DNA of 6,783 bases. It comes from Deltaproteobacteria bacterium. Lineage in GTDB: Bacteria; Myxococcota_A; UBA796; UBA2385. The notes beneath the pieces are model-generated. The model saw nothing but the letters and a program-made list of their open reading frames with translations. It was not told where the DNA came from and did not search any database. This document shows positions 5,452 through 6,783 of the stretch, piece by piece. The stretch lies in assembly GCA_003694325.1 (NCBI GenBank), contig RFKJ01000850.1, positions 1 through 6,783 on the forward strand. The letters run 5' to 3'. A program made the translations under genes and the position numbers. Numbering within the stretch: the stretch's first letter is position 1; every line of letters starts with the position of its first letter.

Positions 5452-6000
5452 TCACCCCTCCCCGCGTTGGGAGGACCGGTGGGGGCAGGCTCCGGCCGTG
5501 CCGGCTCGTTCCCGCAGCAGGCGGGCGTTGCGACGCGGCACCTCGCCGATGTCCCGGTGGCCTTCGATGGCGTCGCGCACGTCCTGCCAGCGAAGCAGGT
5601 GCAGCAGGGGGACCGGGCTGCGGTTGACGGCGTTGGCCGGATCATCCGGCGGGGCGCCGTGGAAGACGTAGTCGGGATGGAAGCCCACGACCTGCACCCG
5701 GCGGTCGAAGCCGGCCGCCGACAGCGCATCCTCGGCGGCGTAGCAGATGTCGAGGAAGTCATCGAAATCGGCCGGGGCCCGCGGCAGGATGAGCAGCGTC
5801 GTCCCGACCCCGTCCTCGTCGAGCCGCCGCGCCTCCACCAGCACGTCGGCGAGGATGTCGGGGAGGTCGCGGGAGTCCGTGGCCACGAGGTGGACCTGCC
5901 CCCGCTGCAACGGCAGGCGCGCGAACGGGCAGATGTCGAGGCCGACGATGAACTCGTCCAGCCAGGCATCGACGCGAGCGACCGGATCGGCAGCGGACAT
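5452..6000 (-). CDS. DUF1415 family protein
   Basis: This 182-residue soluble protein has no signal peptide or membrane segment. It is recognisable as DUF1415 by its ordered conserved segments: FIVGLDICPFA (17-27, with Cys24 before Pro), TTLLILPRAPADFDDFLD (67-84), and VVGFHPDYVFHG (104-115) followed by NRSPVPLLHLLR (126-137). No biochemical role is established for the family as far as I know; the invariant Cys-Pro and several conserved His and Asp residues suggest an enzyme or metal site, which is inference. The ATG at 6000 is chosen because the conserved segment begins about 17 residues later; the upstream in-frame extension is low-complexity Arg/Gly/Pro with no family match. The start has no good Shine-Dalgarno sequence. 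The gene lies 65 bases downstream of the membrane-protein gene on the same strand and could share its transcript. It converges on moeZ with 18 bases between. Confidence 0.83.
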   Translation of the reverse strand: MSAADPVARVDAWLDEFIVGLDICPFARLPLQRGQVHLVATDSRDLPDILADVLVEARRLDEDGVGTTLLILPRAPADFDDFLDICYAAEDALSAAGFDRRVQVVGFHPDYVFHGAPPDDPANAVNRSPVPLLHLLRWQDVRDAIEGHRDIGEVPRRNARLLRERAGTAGACPHRSSQRGEG

Positions 6001-6015
6001 GGCGACGGGTGTATC

Positions 6016-6027
6016 GGGTCGCGACCC
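6016..6027. repeat. perfect 12-bp palindrome upstream of the DUF1415 gene
   Basis: GGGTCGCGACCC is perfectly self-complementary and centred about 21 bases before the ATG on the minus strand. It could be a small operator or part of a 5' hairpin. GC-rich DNA yields such palindromes by chance, so support is weak. Confidence 0.25.
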
Positions 6028-6043
6028 GGGTCGCCGCCCGGGG

Positions 6044-6061
6044 CCGGCCCGGTCGGGCCGG
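6044..6061 (-). terminator. GC hairpin after the membrane-protein gene
   Basis: A 7-bp perfect stem (CCGGCCC 6044-6050, GGGCCGG 6055-6061, 4-nt loop) lies four bases beyond the stop of the minus-strand membrane-protein gene. No U-tract follows. It may mark or stabilise a transcript end, or simply lie within a two-gene transcript. Confidence 0.3.
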
Positions 6062-6065
6062 GACT

Positions 6066-6782
6066 TCACGACGGGGCGGAGCCGGTCCCGCTCGACGAGG
6101 CCGGCCACGGCAGCACCGTGAACGGCAGGCGGGTCTGGCGGTCCGGCGTCTCGAGCTGGACCCACCACGACACCCCGCCATCGGCCACCCCGCAGGACGC
6201 CGGCCCCTCCTCGGGGATGGCCAGCGACCACCGGCCGGCGGCGACATAGCGCCGGTCGAGGGTCCGGATCATCCGGGCCGTGCCCCGCTGCCCGGAGCCG
6301 CGGTCCACCACGGCGAAGTGCTCCACCAGCACGAGGCTGGCCAGGCAGCCCTCCCCGCAGGACCCCCGCACCTCGCCGCCGAGGGGCACCGCCGGCGTGT
6401 CCAGGACTCCCAGCCGCCGGCGGCTCCGGATCCTGCGGGCGACGATGACCGCGATGGCGCAGAGCCAGGCCAGCGCCAGGATCACCCCCGGCCACCCCGC
6501 CGGTCCAGGCGACGAGCCGGTCCACAACGCGCGCCCGCCGAGCAGGACGGTGGCCAGGGACACCAGGGTCAGCGCCGTCTCCGCCAGGGCGGCGATGAGG
6601 TTCCGGGCCGCCCGGCGCCGGACACCGTACCGGGCGGCCGCCACCTGCTCCGCAGTGGGCTGATCGACCCCCGTCCGGGGCGGCGCTGCCGGCAGCACGG
6701 TGATCGGCCACTCGGCCGTCTCCCCGGCCGGCGAGCACGCGATCAGGGCGTGGGTGATCGCGATGGCCTCCCCGGTCCAGGA
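6066..6782 (-). CDS. two-helix membrane protein with beta-rich C-terminal domain, 5' end cut by window edge
   Basis: The frame stays open to the window edge, giving 238 visible residues. All 28 codons before the GTG at 6698 end in G or C, so they look coding; that GTG encodes the Val of an ITVLP phrase and is probably internal. Visible residues 1-31 look like the tail of a beta domain. Then come a basic stretch (51-60), a hydrophobic helix (about 62-86), a short Gly/Pro loop, a second helix (about 98-115) and a strongly basic RRIRSRRR. By the positive-inside rule both flanking domains are cytoplasmic. The C-terminal domain (124-238) has an LGGEVRGSCGEGC phrase, alternating hydrophobic strands, and ends near WWVQLE and PFTVLP. 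That pattern resembles bacterial arrestin-like (Spo0M-type) sandwiches, and the PFTVLP end echoes the WPITVLP before the helices, hinting at two related domains. I do not recognise the family with certainty, and the function is unknown. Confidence 0.65.
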   Translation of the reverse strand, partial: SWTGEAIAITHALIACSPAGETAEWPITVLPAAPPRTGVDQPTAEQVAAARYGVRRRAARNLIAALAETALTLVSLATVLLGGRALWTGSSPGPAGWPGVILALAWLCAIAVIVARRIRSRRRLGVLDTPAVPLGGEVRGSCGEGCLASLVLVEHFAVVDRGSGQRGTARMIRTLDRRYVAAGRWSLAIPEEGPASCGVADGGVSWWVQLETPDRQTRLPFTVLPWPASSSGTGSAPS

Positions 6783-6783
6783 G

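Noticed and set aside
5467..6249. Plus-strand open frame of 260 codons opposite the DUF1415 gene
   Set aside because: DUF1415 conservation fixes the coding strand as minus; the plus frame has no family features and runs across the gap between two genes.
6001..6738. Upstream in-frame extension of the DUF1415 gene to a GTG near 6738
   Set aside because: It overlaps the membrane-protein gene in another frame, is low-complexity, and the family begins near the ATG at 6000.

Overview
The window is very GC-rich, codes densely, uses G or C at nearly every third codon position and uses GTG starts. It looks like a piece of an actinobacterial chromosome, and gene order plus protein character fit an environmental high-GC actinobacterium such as an Acidimicrobiia member. 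That placement is inferred, not proven. There are no rRNA or tRNA genes, CRISPR arrays, insertion sequences or phage genes.

Left part (1-2226, + strand). The 3' portion of a large alpha/beta-hydrolase gene, cut by the window edge, overlaps by one base the start of a short flavoprotein gene. The flavoprotein is the CoaC type (phosphopantothenoylcysteine decarboxylase) without the CoaB domain usually fused to it in bacteria. A GC-rich gap (2227-2407) follows, with hairpins, a sigma-70-like promoter and several dyad repeats.

Centre (2408-5433, + strand). A tight operon encodes a complete ubiquitin-like, carrier-protein route to cysteine, as known from Mycobacterium tuberculosis: cysM (PLP synthase), mec (JAMM/MPN+ metalloprotease), then one reading frame joining the carrier CysO to its activating enzyme and sulfurtransferase MoeZ (E1 domain plus rhodanese). 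In the mycobacterial scheme MoeZ adenylates the C-terminal glycine of CysO and turns it into a thiocarboxylate. CysM attaches it to an activated serine, probably O-phosphoserine. Mec then clips cysteine off CysO-Cys. Here the CysO sequence reaches its usual Gly-Gly end at residue 93 but does not stop: an acidic linker runs on into MoeZ. CysO therefore appears to be made as a precursor that must be cut before it can work, and the neighbouring JAMM protease is the obvious candidate. This is the most interesting item in the window.

Right part (5452-6783, - strand). Converging on the operon are a DUF1415 protein gene and, upstream of it, the 3' part of a gene for a two-helix membrane protein with a beta-rich C-terminal domain that may be arrestin-like. 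Nothing in the sequence ties these two to the cysteine operon.
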